64,000 bases of DNA from Acholoe squamosa (taxonomy: Eukaryota; Annelida; Polychaeta; Phyllodocida; Polynoidae). The translations under genes were made by a program, and so were the position numbers. Below the pieces are notes generated by a model that did not search any database, had not been told where the DNA came from, and worked only from the letters and a program-made list of their open reading frames with translations. The stretch spans positions 18,004,641-18,068,640 of the forward strand of contig OX439044.1 in assembly GCA_949317995.1 (NCBI GenBank), given 5' to 3'. The stretch's first letter is position 1. Each line of letters opens with the position of its first letter. Positions 50,406-61,078 of the stretch are shown here, piece after piece.

Positions 50406-50610
50406 CTTATATACACGTCTAAGACGTATATATAAGACACCTTATATTATATATATACGACCGAAGGTCGGTCACAGGACAGGAAGTATATATTATGTAC
50501 ACGTCCAAGGTTGGTCACAGGACTGAGTGTTCAGGGTTGGTCAGAAGACATGTGTTTATGGTTGGTCAGAGGACATGTGTGTACGGTTGGTCAGAGGTCA
50601 TATCGTCGCC
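50406..50610. repeat. Palindrome plus ~30-bp minisatellite (GGTTGGTCAGAGGACATGTG)
   Basis: A near-perfect 31-bp palindrome (50406-50436, core CACGTCTAAGACGT) and a CGACCGAAGGTCG hairpin are followed by four or five units of about 30 bp containing GGTTGGTCAGAGGACATGTG. These units are the reverse complement of those at 53590-53950. Confidence 0.8.
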
Positions 50611-51315
50611 TTAGTGCAAGAAGGTTGTAACTGCATTTTTCAAGTTTTACAGGAGAGGCAAAAGAAGGGTTCCACTTACTATAGCACAAAGCGGAGACAG
50701 CACGATTGCAGTGGTGCCTGTAGGCACAAATATCAGGGACAGAGCTTCAGTACTTTCATAGTAGGTATAGATAAGGGTCAATACAGTCTTTTTTTATTAT
50801 TATACCTAGCATGCGATACACACACAGATTGAGAATAGGAACTCTGTATGCCTTGCAGCGTGGCGTATTCCGTCAACACGCCCATGTGTGGCGTATGGAA
50901 AAGTCTGGGGAAATGTAGTTCCCCTGCACAGCGGAGAGTAGAACTCGCTGCAGTACAACACCGTTCGGTCCACGTACCAAGCGTGTGCTGGTACCCAACC
51001 TACCAGACCTACATGCTGGAAACCAGCGTCGATCAATCCGTCGAGGCATTTGGAGTATGGCCGAGGGATCAATGCTTGTTTGTAAGGCCATCCCCCATTG
51101 GTCCTCCCCATGTAGGTCAATGTTGATCCTGTAGTGAACTTACTACACTACCAAGCCTAGTTAGGGATTGGTACCTAGCCAGACCTGGCTAGGGTGGAAG
51201 GGGGTGGAGGGAACAAGCTAAGGTTGTGTAGTTCGAGGTCACCCCCACCCACAATGCACTGCATATGGTTAGAAAACCGCTGCCCGAACGCCTCGAATGT
51301 ACCAGGCGCGTCCTG
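50611..51315. other. Non-coding, nothing recognised
   Basis: Open frames on both strands up to 104 codons overlap one another and have no family features. Confidence 0.35.
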
Positions 51316-51447
51316 AGGGGTATTCATTAGCCGCACGCCAGCCACGCGGTGCGCGCCACAGGCGCACCTCCTCTCTAGCTGGAGTGCGAGCACGTTCAGG
51401 TCCGGGCGCGCGCCGATGGCTAGGCGTGCCGCCTATTGAATACCCCT
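51316..51447. mobile_element. PIF/Harbinger-like MITE, 132 bp, CTG duplication, GC-rich
   Basis: The left end AGGGGTATTCATTAGCCGCA and complemented right end AGGGGTATTCAATAGGCGGC form ~30-bp inverted repeats. CTG lies directly outside both ends (51313-51315, 51448-51450), a 3-bp duplication as in PIF/Harbinger. The interior is unusually CpG-rich. Confidence 0.8.
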
Positions 51448-52034
51448 CTGGGGCATTTTCACGTGCCCCGATCCGGTTAACCCGGTCGACCGGCTGTACC
51501 CATCTGGCATACACCACGGCTACACCCCGGATGTTCCAGATCAAGTCACCCGGTTGATCGAAGTGCCTCATGCGAAAATTCCCCTGATACCCGCAAAAGA
51601 AGCAGCAGAAATGTTAACTGTCAAACGATAAATGCAGACGCAAGTCGTGATTCTTAAGGAGTCGGCATATTGCAAGCTCGCGAGCATCATTGTCAGAGCA
51701 AATAGCCTCAATGCAATTTTAATAAAATATCATTTTCGGCAAAAGTAGTTCTATGGTGTAGGGACAGTACGAGACAGTATTATTAGGGTTGTTGTTTTTT
51801 TTTTCAAATTCTATAAGAGCTCGGAGTATGTTATCATGGTTTATAACACTGCTGGGCAAAGCCAGAGTGCATTATCCTGAATGCTGCGTTCTGATTGGCT
51901 GATTGACCATGCATTATCTAGATGAATAATGCACTCCCAGCATAGGAGGTCAACTTCATCTCATATTTAAACTTCACAATTGATATTCATATGTTGTCTG
52001 GTGGCTGATGGGTTATTTTTCTGTGTTATAACGA
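51448..52034. other. Non-coding; short ATAATGCAC repeats
   Basis: GTGCATTATCC and ATAATGCACTCCCAGC near 51867 and 51925 resemble the outer arms of the hairpin at 52035-52162, so a related element may be present. Confidence 0.35.
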
Positions 52035-52162
52035 GAATAATGCACTTGGTCATGGCTGCCGTCGTGCTCTAGACTGTATTGAGACATCTTGGGGCCTATA
52101 AGGCCCCTCAATGTCTCAATACAGTCTAGAGCACTCCCACAGCCATGCCTCGTGCATTATTC
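52035..52162. repeat. Long hairpin, 24-bp perfect arms within a 128-bp fold-back
   Basis: GTGCTCTAGACTGTATTGAG-ACAT (52064-52087) is exactly inverted at 52111-52134. Inside, GGGGCC-TATAA-GGCCCC extends the stem. Outside, GAATAATGCAC / GTGCATTATTC and CATGGCTG / CAGCCATG extend it further with small bulges. Confidence 0.92.
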
Positions 52163-52487
52163 CCTAATTGTACGGCCTTATGTATCTGGTTCGAGATTAA
52201 TCCTAGATCACATGACCACGATGGGTGGCACCATGTGACTACGCTGACTCCTTGATGTCACATGCCAACCAAATCCCAAGGGCGGACTGGAATATACCAG
52301 TACCATATATAGATCTATACCCAGAGATATTACACGACCTTTGTGATTTTGGGTGCTTTTTCTGGATATCCCAGTTCTGATATTCCTGCATATTGTGCGA
52401 CCCCTTATGAGCAGATCCTTAGTGGATATCAGAACTCTTTGAGGTGGATATCAGCATGGTATGGGGTGGATATCAGCACTCCTTGTC

Positions 52488-53251
52488 CATGTCACATGTC
52501 ACATGTCACATGTTAAAACCCACGAAATTTTCATGGCCAGGGTAGGGGTCGAACCTGCAGTCTCAGATCCCTAATCCAACTCCCTATGCATTGCGCCACA
52601 GGGACTGACGAGAAACGCTTGGTTCGAACCACGTCTGGATATGATACAAAGCCGTGTGCGCTGTCGCTGTCCGCTGCCGGGCGACGAGGTGTATTCTACA
52701 CAAACATAACCGCGAGATGCAGTGAATGGAGGAGACGCGGTGGTCTAGCGGTTAGCACGTTGCACTCAGCCGTGAGAGGTCCGCGGATTGAATCCCGGCC
52801 TGGACGCGTCTTTTTTCGCCGTGTGCGCTGTCGCTGTCCGCTGCCGGGTGAGGAGGTGTATTCTACACAAACATAATCACGCGAAGCATCTTTTTTCGCC
52901 GTGTGCGCTGTCGCTGTCCGCTGCCGGGCGATGAGGTGTATTCTACACAAACATAACTGCGAGAAGCATCTTTTATCGCCGTGTGCGCTGTCGCTGTCCG
53001 CTGCCGGGCAAGGAGTTGTATGTATCGATTGTACACAAACATAACAGCGAGACGCATTCAAAGCAAGCCAAGCCGAGACCGGGGCTATCGCTGTCCGCTG
53101 CCGGGCGCCGAGCTGTGTGTACCGATCATGTAGAAACACTATGGCAGGCTTCGCGTCCCGGGGAAGGATTTTTGTTTTCAACTTTTTTTATTGATATTCC
53201 ATTGATTATTTATTGATTTTTTTATTGATTAATCGTGTAATAAACTAAGTA
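52488..53251 (+). mobile_element. Composite SINE-like element, copy B
   Basis: Same order as copy A: minus-strand tRNA-like unit (B box complement GGGGTCGAACC near 52546), plus-strand tRNA-like unit (TGGTCTAGCGG near 52741, GGATTGAATCCC near 52784), four to five units around CTGTCGCTGTCCGCTGCCGG, and the AT-rich TTTTGTTTTCAA ... ATTGATTATT tail. The paired GGTTATCC palindromes are missing; CACATGTCACATGTCACATG repeats stand in their place. It has more internal units than copy A, so the array length varies between copies. Confidence 0.75.
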
Positions 53252-53439
53252 AGGTGGCCTACGGCCACTCGTTACGATATCCTACGATACATGCCATTCG
53301 GTGCCTGTTAGCCCATACATTACTTAGTTAATATCTTTTGTCCCGGTTTCCAAAAGTTAGAGTTCCAAGAAAACACATGATTCTTGAATGTGTGTGTGTA
53401 TCGTATGCTAGGTATGATAAATCCAAATCCACACTCAAG

Positions 53440-53495
53440 AGTACTACAAGTACGGGACTCTCGACCTTCCGTCTCGAGCCCGTACTTGTAGTACT
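53440..53495. repeat. Hairpin with 17-bp perfect arms
   Basis: AGTACTACAAGTACGGG (53440-53456) is exactly inverted at 53479-53495 around a 22-base loop. Confidence 0.92.
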
Positions 53496-53589
53496 ACGCT
53501 CATGGACGTACTGGGGTCTGTATGCTCTCTGGTGTAGATTTTGGACAGGGCTAGTCTCAGGACATATATGTTTTAGGGCACGGTACTGT

Positions 53590-53950
53590 GACCCACCCTA
53601 ATTAGATCTGTTACCTACCCTAATGTGTTTTCCTGTGACCTACCCTAAGCACACACTGAGATATGTCCTGTGACCAACCCTAAACACATATCCTGTTACT
53701 TACCCTAAACACATACTGGGATATGTCCTGTTACCAACCCTAAACACATATCCTGTTACTTACCCTAAACACATACTGGGATATGTCCTGTTACCAACCC
53801 TAAACACATATCCTGTTACTTACCCTAAACACATACTGGGATATGTCCTGTGACCAACCCTAAACACATATCCTGTTACTTACCCTAAACACATACTGGG
53901 ATATGTCCTGTTACCAACCCTAAACACATGTCCTGTAACCAACCCTTAGT
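53590..53950. repeat. 60-bp (2 x 30) minisatellite, about five copies
   Basis: ACACATACTGGGATATGTCC recurs at exactly 60-bp intervals near 53709, 53769, 53829 and 53889. Each 60-bp unit has two related halves (CCAACCCTAAACACATATCC and TTACCCTAAACACATACTGG). The half-unit is the reverse complement of the unit at 50480-50610. Confidence 0.92.
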
Positions 53951-54532
53951 ATGTGTACATAAGAACCACTATATACACGTCGAATACATGTATATATCGC
54001 CGGCGGTCATGGCCGCATTATATTGTAATTCACCTGTATATTTTAGACTAGTGAAAACACGCTTTTAACATGTGATTGACGCCCTATGTGATCTAGTATT
54101 GCCTAAGAGGTGGCCCAAGAGGTTTTGAAATTATAGTATCGGGTATTATTGTGTATTTTGTCATACCTAGGGTTATGAATACCACATAATGGCTGTCTTC
54201 ATCCTAACAAAACCCCTCATATTTGCATGGGTTAGCCAGTACTCTTAGTCCTAGTAACACCTTTTTAGAACGTACTTTCGCGAGAATCTATATGCAAGGG
54301 AAGCCATTTCCAATGACCTGACATAGTTATGGAGATATATAACTTTCCATCTGCTGACAAATGTCTATTATTAAGCGATAACAAGTGCACACAGCCAACA
54401 GCTGTATGTATAGTACGGTCCATAACACCTATACCGTCCCTGGTTATTGAACTTCGCCTCCGAGTTGCTTGTTTTTGTTGGCTAACAGTCACAAGTCATG
54501 ATATATCCATTAACTACTTATTTTATTACACG
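53951..54532. other. Non-coding, nothing recognised
   Basis: Begins with TATATACACGTCGAATACAT, related to the palindrome beside the 50.4-kb array. No gene. Confidence 0.35.
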
Positions 54533-55065
54533 ATAATCAATAGATAATCAATAAAAAAATCAATAAATGCAAGTTGAAAACAAAAATTATACAAGATTGG
54601 TACACACACCTCGGCAGCCGTTGGTTTGGTCTGAACCCATCCCGCAGTCGTTGCGGACAGCTAGAGTGAAAAAAAAATATATGCCCGGACCGGGACTCGT
54701 CCCGCCTACCTCTAGTGGCTGAGAGCAATGCGCTAACCACTAGACCACAGGGCGACACACCTCCAGGCCCGGCTTGGCTTGGGTTGGTTTGAATGCATCT
54801 CCGTTATGCGAAAAAAATATACGCCCGGACCGGGACTCGTCCCGCCTCCCTCTACAATCTAACCAAGCAAACACACCGTTTCTCGTCAGTCCCTGTGGCG
54901 CAATGCATAGGGAGTTGGATTTGGGATCTGAGACTGTAGGTTCGACCCCTACCCTGGCAATGAAAAATTTCGTAGGTTTTAACATGTAACATATGACATG
55001 TAAGGTGTGAATGTTATCCATGGATAACCACACTGGGTGCCTGTTATCCTTGGATAACCACACAC
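54533..55065 (-). mobile_element. Composite SINE-like element, copy C (inverted)
   Basis: Read on the minus strand it has the layout of copy A: paired palindromes GTTATCCATGGATAAC (55013-55028) and a one-base variant (55043-55058); the first tRNA-like unit (plus-strand orientation, 54885-54965, B box GGTTCGACCCC); the second tRNA-like unit (minus strand, 54680-54760, A box TGGTCTAGTGG) plus a partial extra copy (54818-54865); and the AT-rich tail (54533-54600). The internal GC-rich units are reduced. Confidence 0.7.
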
Positions 55066-56027
55066 CTTACAAAAGTCATGATGCATGCATCATGCCATGC
55101 AAAAATCGACAGGTATGTGCATGGGAATATCCAGGAAAAGCACTCAGAATCACAGAAATCGTGAAGTTATTCATGCAAGCAGACTGCTATGTTGGAAGTG
55201 CCGAGTAAGAGTGAGTAATAGTTGTTTAACGCCATTTCGACAGCTACGGTCATATTCTTGGCGAGAAGTACATTACACAATTTCACAAGGGAATGTGTCA
55301 GTGCCCGCACATATGTGCACCACACACATCCTGAGGGGATAGAAAAGATGAGATAACGACCCTTTTAAGTGGGCTAGGGAAGCCGAAGCCATATACAAAT
55401 ACTATAATGTATAAATGTATGTACCACACAAACATCGCTTCTTTCGTCTTATTTTATTAACCATTCACAAATGTAGAAAGTTTGTAACGACAAATTGTAT
55501 TAACCATTCATAATTGTAGCAAGTATGACAAAATTCATTAAGATTGGGTTGCTTTCAACGTTAATCTAGAAGCAATTAAACAGTTATCACCAGGAGGTTA
55601 CTTAATATAGATCACACAAGTACCCCTCCAAATCGTGAGGAAATCTTCTATACATGATAATCATCTGCTCGAATAAGTGGTTGCAGTGCTATGGCTGCTC
55701 AGCTGCCAAACCCTATGTGCATGATAGCATACGAACTAGCTTGAGGCAATGATCTCCGATAAGAGCATGCCCTTTTGTAGGATTGTCCAATAGTCAGCTG
55801 TGAATATCTATTTTCCTTTTTAATAATTAGGTATATTCTCGCTAGTTGAGGCATATGGAGCTTGAGTAGCCAATAATAATGTATGCATGAAACAAAGTCA
55901 GATATGTGAAGTAAATGTAGATATTTACCTAAACTCGTTGGGGGTAGGTAAATAGCAGCAGAATTGAACCATCACCATAGTATACAGTATGATTGGAGAT
56001 GAACTTGCTTATCAACAGTTAATGGAA
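55066..56027. other. Non-coding, 3' side of channel gene 2
   Basis: No gene supported. Likely contains the 3' untranslated region of the minus-strand channel gene; no single poly(A) signal stands out. Confidence 0.35.
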
Positions 56028-57929
56028 TCATGAAGAAGTGTCCACACCAATGCCTATCCTGCAAATGTATACCCTGCCCTCTTTAATGGTAAAGTGTCTG
56101 TGCATGGTCGCAACCTTCAGCTTAGGACAGGTGGCTAGTAAGAACCTTTCAAGCAGCAACACCACTGACAGCCGCTGTAATGTCTGAACCACCAATTTGT
56201 TATCATAAACCTTAGCCATGGAGTTAGCAAAGAGGGCAATGAGGAAATTCACTAGTAGAATAGCTCCAACGAAAATAAAACAAGTGTGAGCTACAAAGAT
56301 ACCTACAGGGTCACTGACTTTGAACCATGAGAAATCCAAACCATGGGTAGCAGCTAGCATGGTGCCGTACATCGCATATGGAAAGGTAGAGAAGAGCTTA
56401 GGTCCACATTCCTCACCAATCCCAGGGTAGAGGATCCTTTCAAATAGAGATGCAAATGACAGGATAAAAATGATAAAGACAAAGAGAAACTTAAGAAGCT
56501 CTTGTACCATGCGTTGTATAACAATGACAAAATGACCAATCCAAGGTAGGACCTGCATGAAGAAGAGGAACGCCTGGTTCATCCCCATGTACGTCACAAG
56601 ATACACACATGTGATGATACCAGCTGACACCTTATAATCTTGGTAAATTCTACTTTGAATCTCAATGAATGATCCAACCAGTACACCAAAACACAGCACT
56701 AATAAGCCGCATATATAGCTCGTCTCACGCACTGCACGGCGGCGCTTGTCTAACCAATGCTTTGAAATGGCCTTTCTTTTGCGACAGTGACGCACTATTT
56801 GATTCACTAAGAATGGCACATAGATGATGATTGTTATACATGCGTATACCAAAATGAAACAGGATAGTGCCTGTCTCACATAGTCAGGAACAAAATATTC
56901 ATGTACAGGACAGTCTAATCTGTCGGCAAACACCCAGGTACCATTCAGTAAAACCTGGCCATGTAAAAGACGTGTCCATGGTTCTGTCACATCGTGAAAT
57001 AAGAAGGCACATATGAAGGAACACCTGCAGAGGAACCACAAGACCATCAGTAGAAGGTACGAGTTCATCTTAGCCTTGGTCCAGGCTTGGATTATCCCAT
57101 GAGAGAACATCTCAGTGGTGTCTTCCTCTCCGATGTGACTCTCGTCAAGTGAAAGGAAAATCGTCAAAGGTGATTTTGAGATACGATCATGCAGACTAGG
57201 CATTTCATACTCAGTTATATCGTACCATCGCACCTGACATACACCATACTGTTCCTCACGTGTAAGGTATACTCCTTTAGTCTCTAGAAAAGCTGTGCAC
57301 AAGGGGAAGGCCCCAAGAAATGCTGCAAGCTCCAGGGGCCTGCAACCTTCCATGTTCTCAGCAAGGAGCATTGTTTTTAGTGATTCTGTATCCAGCAATG
57401 TCTTAATGAACTCATATGTTTTCAGCAACGTTGGTTTCAACGTTTTGTCAAACTTGGCAGCATAGACCAATGTGTGCAGGACGTTATTCTTGTGGTGATC
57501 GACGCCAGTTACGTCAGCGCCATGACGTAGCAAGACTCTCATCACGTCATGAGAACCACTGACGCTGGCAATGGCAAATGGAGACAGTTTAAAGCAGTTC
57601 TGATACCATTGCATATAGTCGCTGTTAACCATGGCGAATTCATCGTTGTGAGATGACCAGAGGGGATCATTTAGTACGTGATTCTTAACCTTTGGAAGAA
57701 GAATCTCGGTTAGAATTATTTCAACTTTAGATGCATCGTTTTTCATCAGAGCCTTGAGCCATTGTTGAGTATTAACTCCTTCCTGTACTGGCATAGTGAA
57801 ACCGTCATTCCTGTACCCTCCTCGAGACATCGAGATAAGTACGGGCGGGGGAGACATGGTTGGAACTGGAAGTGAAAAGTGAGCAAAATGCTTTAACAGT
57901 TTAGTGAATAATCCATTGGTAATCGCCAT
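56028..57929 (-). CDS. TRPV-like ankyrin/TRP cation channel, paralogue 2 (single exon)
   Basis: The predicted 633-residue membrane channel subunit is homologous along its whole length to the protein at 12359-14251. Ankyrin-like helix pairs are visible at about 55-75, 116-140 (SPFAIASVSGSHDVMRVLLR) and 196-215 (RPLELAAFLG). Hydrophobic segments are S1 ~290-313, S2 ~354-377, S3 ~404-424, S4 ~436-462, S5 ~476-498 and S6 ~545-570. The pore helix precedes AATHGLDF at 526-533. An NGT sequon (329-331) lies in the S1-S2 loop, as in the paralogue. LPWIGHFVIVIQRMV and LQRLSV match the paralogue blocks. The S2-S3 loop is very basic (RHCRKRK, DKRRR). The ATG at 57929 has G at -3 and +4; the frame stays open a little upstream without another ATG. 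The coding region has no intron, but an upstream non-coding exon is likely. TRP-type fold is confident; subfamily and stimulus unknown. Confidence 0.9.
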   Translation of the reverse strand: MAITNGLFTKLLKHFAHFSLPVPTMSPPPVLISMSRGGYRNDGFTMPVQEGVNTQQWLKALMKNDASKVEIILTEILLPKVKNHVLNDPLWSSHNDEFAMVNSDYMQWYQNCFKLSPFAIASVSGSHDVMRVLLRHGADVTGVDHHKNNVLHTLVYAAKFDKTLKPTLLKTYEFIKTLLDTESLKTMLLAENMEGCRPLELAAFLGAFPLCTAFLETKGVYLTREEQYGVCQVRWYDITEYEMPSLHDRISKSPLTIFLSLDESHIGEEDTTEMFSHGIIQAWTKAKMNSYLLLMVLWFLCRCSFICAFLFHDVTEPWTRLLHGQVLLNGTWVFADRLDCPVHEYFVPDYVRQALSCFILVYACITIIIYVPFLVNQIVRHCRKRKAISKHWLDKRRRAVRETSYICGLLVLCFGVLVGSFIEIQSRIYQDYKVSAGIITCVYLVTYMGMNQAFLFFMQVLPWIGHFVIVIQRMVQELLKFLFVFIIFILSFASLFERILYPGIGEECGPKLFSTFPYAMYGTMLAATHGLDFSWFKVSDPVGIFVAHTCFIFVGAILLVNFLIALFANSMAKVYDNKLVVQTLQRLSVVLLLERFLLATCPKLKVATMHRHFTIKEGRVYICRIGIGVDTSS

Positions 57930-58129
57930 GACAGAATAAAGGAAACAATCATTCCGATAACGGTAACCATGATTTAGTACGAACTTAGATATCAGGAGAC
58001 AAATTTTAGAGCTATAATACTTTTTATTGATAAAAAAAACCTGGGAGGGAAAAGACTGCTTAATATGAAGTCATCCCTAAATATAAATATAATTAAGACA
58101 TACTGATATAGAATAGGGTCTTGAGACTC

Positions 58130-58230
58130 ACCTTGTAGATTTGTGGTGCTTTCACATGTCTCCTCTGTGTACAACATGTAAATGTTCAGTCCACAACATG
58201 GTTGTAGCCTTATAAACTACAGTTTATAAC
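58130..58230 (-). promoter_or_regulatory. Candidate promoter and 5' exon of channel gene 2
   Basis: On the minus strand a strong splice donor CAAG/GTGAGT has its exon edge at 58132, and an acceptor-like TTTTCCCTCCCAG lies about 115 bases before the channel ATG. Upstream of the donor, two TATA-like motifs (TTATAAAC, TTTATAAG) lie in an inverted repeat at 58209-58230. Together they suggest a short first exon starting near 58180-58200. An ATG at 58177 in that exon would not read into the channel frame through this acceptor. Confidence 0.35.
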
Positions 58231-60417
58231 ATGCGGAATAACTAAACTATGGGCATTCATTATTCATTTTAAGGGGGTGGGTGACAAGCCCTGCTGATAT
58301 TGCATAATTACCGTAATGCTTCACGTGAAATGCGTGGCAAATACATGAGGATGGATCCCTGCAGCGACTTATAGGGCCAGCAAAGGTTGGGGGTGCGCCT
58401 TACAGGCGAGGGTTTTAAGGTATAGAGCAGTGCTAAAATGATCAGAAGTTGACTCCAAATGCGCCATATAAAATGGTATCGAGTTGAAAATGTGCCTTAT
58501 ACGGTAAATTGTGTGGTGTCATGTGTTCTGTGTGCGGTGTTTTAATACAATTATTCAGCCTCAGTGATATAAGCCCATAGTATGTAACACCTGTCACTTT
58601 GCCATCTCCCTCAGTTAATATTCATCAGCTCAACATGTATAAAACAATTACATACTGCATCACATTGTATTGCTGAAATCCTGTAGTCTCAGTTTTTCTT
58701 GTGACAGGCAGTTGATGGGAAGACACATATAACAATGAATTAGGAGCAAGAGTCCTAGAGTGACCATGGATGCATGGTTATAGTCGGGGGGCCTCTAACC
58801 TGGCGCCCCCTAACTGTTTGAAAAGATACTAGTTTTGTATGCGCTGATTCTAGTCAGAGACATCTGTAGGGATTTACATGAGGATTTTCGGATGCTCCTG
58901 GACAAACTTAAGTCTTATGTCAATGAAGTGAATGTGCACACAGTCAATATAAAAACTTGTGGGACAGCGGCTTTTGCCGGCAAGATCACTGCTGAGCCCG
59001 CAGACATTGCCTGACTGTAGGACCAAATGTCTTGCTGTGATCCTGGTACCTTGGGCTACATGTTTTATTTATGGCATGGAAATCAGACCATTATCAAGGT
59101 TTTTACAGCCTAAATTTAAAGGCATTACTGTTTGTTTAAATCTAAAGTTCTGGTTTTCTTTATTGACAATGATAATAATCTTGAGGTGTTCAGTCCTGCC
59201 AAGATCAGTTCGGGCCTGCAGAATAATGAAATCTGCGGTATCAAATGACCTGCAAATGGAATATGTTTTCCTATAGACTGTCACTGTGTCACTTCAATAA
59301 TAAGTACAAGTAAGCTGCAAATGTCTCAACTTTAAAAGATAAACCCAAAGTTGACATATCACCAGAAGTAACCCCTTGACTACATTATACATGATATAAT
59401 GAAATACAATGTCCCACTTGAGGTATAATGGAATGGCGATATAAAGTTGATATCAGCAAAATAAATTGATTGATCTATTCAATAGTCCAGCTATCTCAAA
59501 AAGATGTTCGTTTTGTCAAGGTAAAGCATTTATACATAAATGAAACCGATTTTATCTGTCACGACTTACGATTTTTGATCGTTTGTCTAATTGATATGAC
59601 CGGTTAAATGACTAGGATGACTATGTTATTCAATCTCAAGGGTTACCATTTTGTAGGATTCTGATATCAACTGAAGCACTAAAAACAATGAAAAGGAAAC
59701 CATTTGATTTGCTGTGTAAATATATTTGACATATTTCTAAGTCAAAAAGGAATTGAAGTAAGGGTAAGCCAATGAAAAAGCAAATGTCATATTAGAAAAA
59801 TAATTTATTCCATGAAATATACAGGTTCACAAGTGATATTTACACCGTTAGAAGGCTTGAAATGTACAGACACTGTTGTTATGATATTTACACAAGTCAG
59901 GTAGTCATCATCAATATAGATCATAATATCTATGTCTATTGCTATTTACATTTAAACAAAGATTCAACCTGTAGCCAAAGAAACTGTCTATAACAATTCC
60001 CATTGTTTGTATCCTTAATATTTGTGCTTATACATCATCTCACATTGGTCGTAGGTGCTACGGTATCCTATATCTGCTAAAATATCAACCACCAAAATCT
60101 TAAATTTCAGATGGTAATCATATAATCTTAAAACATAAATGATGCTCTAAGTTCCTTGACTAGAGTTCCATATTTAAAAATAGATAACATTACAACAGTA
60201 TAACCACAAGAATAAATCTGTCATCTTAGTGTGATGTTTATAAAGACACTCTTTGCATAATCTAGTCCTAAGACGTGGCAGTGAACGCAATACACCAGGT
60301 ATGATAGCATTTGCTTCCTCTTTAATATCACAATAACGACAAAGCAGAGGTCTATAAAAGTCTAGGGCAAGAAGCAAGTAGAGGATAATGCTCATTACCT
60401 ATTCCTTCTCTTTTGGC
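58231..60417. other. Non-coding, nothing firm
   Basis: Phrases such as TGCGCCTTACAGGCGAGG and TGTGCCTTATACGG (58394-58505) resemble ends of Tigger-type elements, but no matched terminus was found. Open frames up to 105 codons show no family. Confidence 0.3.
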
Positions 60418-60771
60418 CAGAGGTGTAGGAAGTAAATCATCATTGGGGGGGGGGGGAGGGACTGGGGCCCCACCACAACCTCATTAAATTGTTGGCTCAA
60501 CCGTGATGATGCCTATTCATAAAAATATAGAATTTGAATAGAAAGTAAATTTTGTTCAATTTTACATCAGATTTGAGGCTCAGACCCCCATTTTCCCTGT
60601 CCCATTAATTACTATATTAATGTCATATGAGATACCAAGTTTTAGCTTCTTGTCCAATTTATTATGAATTCTTGGCAAACTTTGGGGGGCCCAGACATAC
60701 TCAGGCCCCACCTGCTTTGTGATTGTGGGGGTCCAGGCCCCCTGCCCCCCCCCTTTTTTCCTACGCCCCTG
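60418..60771. mobile_element. MITE, ~354 bp, with CAG(A/G)GG-GTAGGAA termini
   Basis: The left end is CAGAGGTGTAGGAAG and the complemented right end CAGGGGCGTAGGAAAAAAGG. G-runs follow the left end and mirror C-runs before the right end. The CAGGGGCGTAGG start is hAT-like; no 8-bp duplication was seen. Confidence 0.65.
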
Positions 60772-60826
60772 ATTCTGTAGCCTGGTGCAATGTAGGTGGA
60801 ATAACACAAACCATGCTAACACTTTA

Positions 60827-61078
60827 GGTCAAATCCCACATAGCAATTCAGGGTAAATATATCTCTGAGATTTTGTCCTTTGCTTCCTAGGGCGTCCCTG
60901 AGCCCCTAGATCGCAAGCATTGTTCAGCTTATACCGAATCCCACTGTGCCTGAATACCTAGTAGGGAACTATCCTTGTGATCTAGAGGCGATTTCAATAT
61001 GCTCAGGAACGCCCCTATAATGCAAAGGACAACATTGCAGAGATAGCGGAGCCCTAAATCGCCATGTGGGATTCGACC
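60827..61078. mobile_element. Fold-back MITE, 252 bp, GGTC(A/G)AATCCCACAT termini
   Basis: The left arm GGTCAAATCCCACATAGCAA ... TTTTGTCCTTTGC matches the complemented right arm GGTCGAATCCCACATGGCGA ... GTTGTCCTTTGC over ~57 bp, and weaker pairing continues to the centre. The terminus is shared with the Harbinger-like element at 23160. Confidence 0.75.

Noticed and set aside
51269-51571. Overlapping GC-rich frames on both strands
   Set aside because: They coincide with a CpG-rich MITE, where stop codons are rare by composition.
53590-53950. CRISPR-like regular repeats
   Set aside because: Repeats are contiguous without unique spacers, and the sequence is eukaryotic.
58380-58510. Tigger-like TGCGCCTTA phrases
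   Set aside because: No matching inverted terminus or TA duplication could be located.
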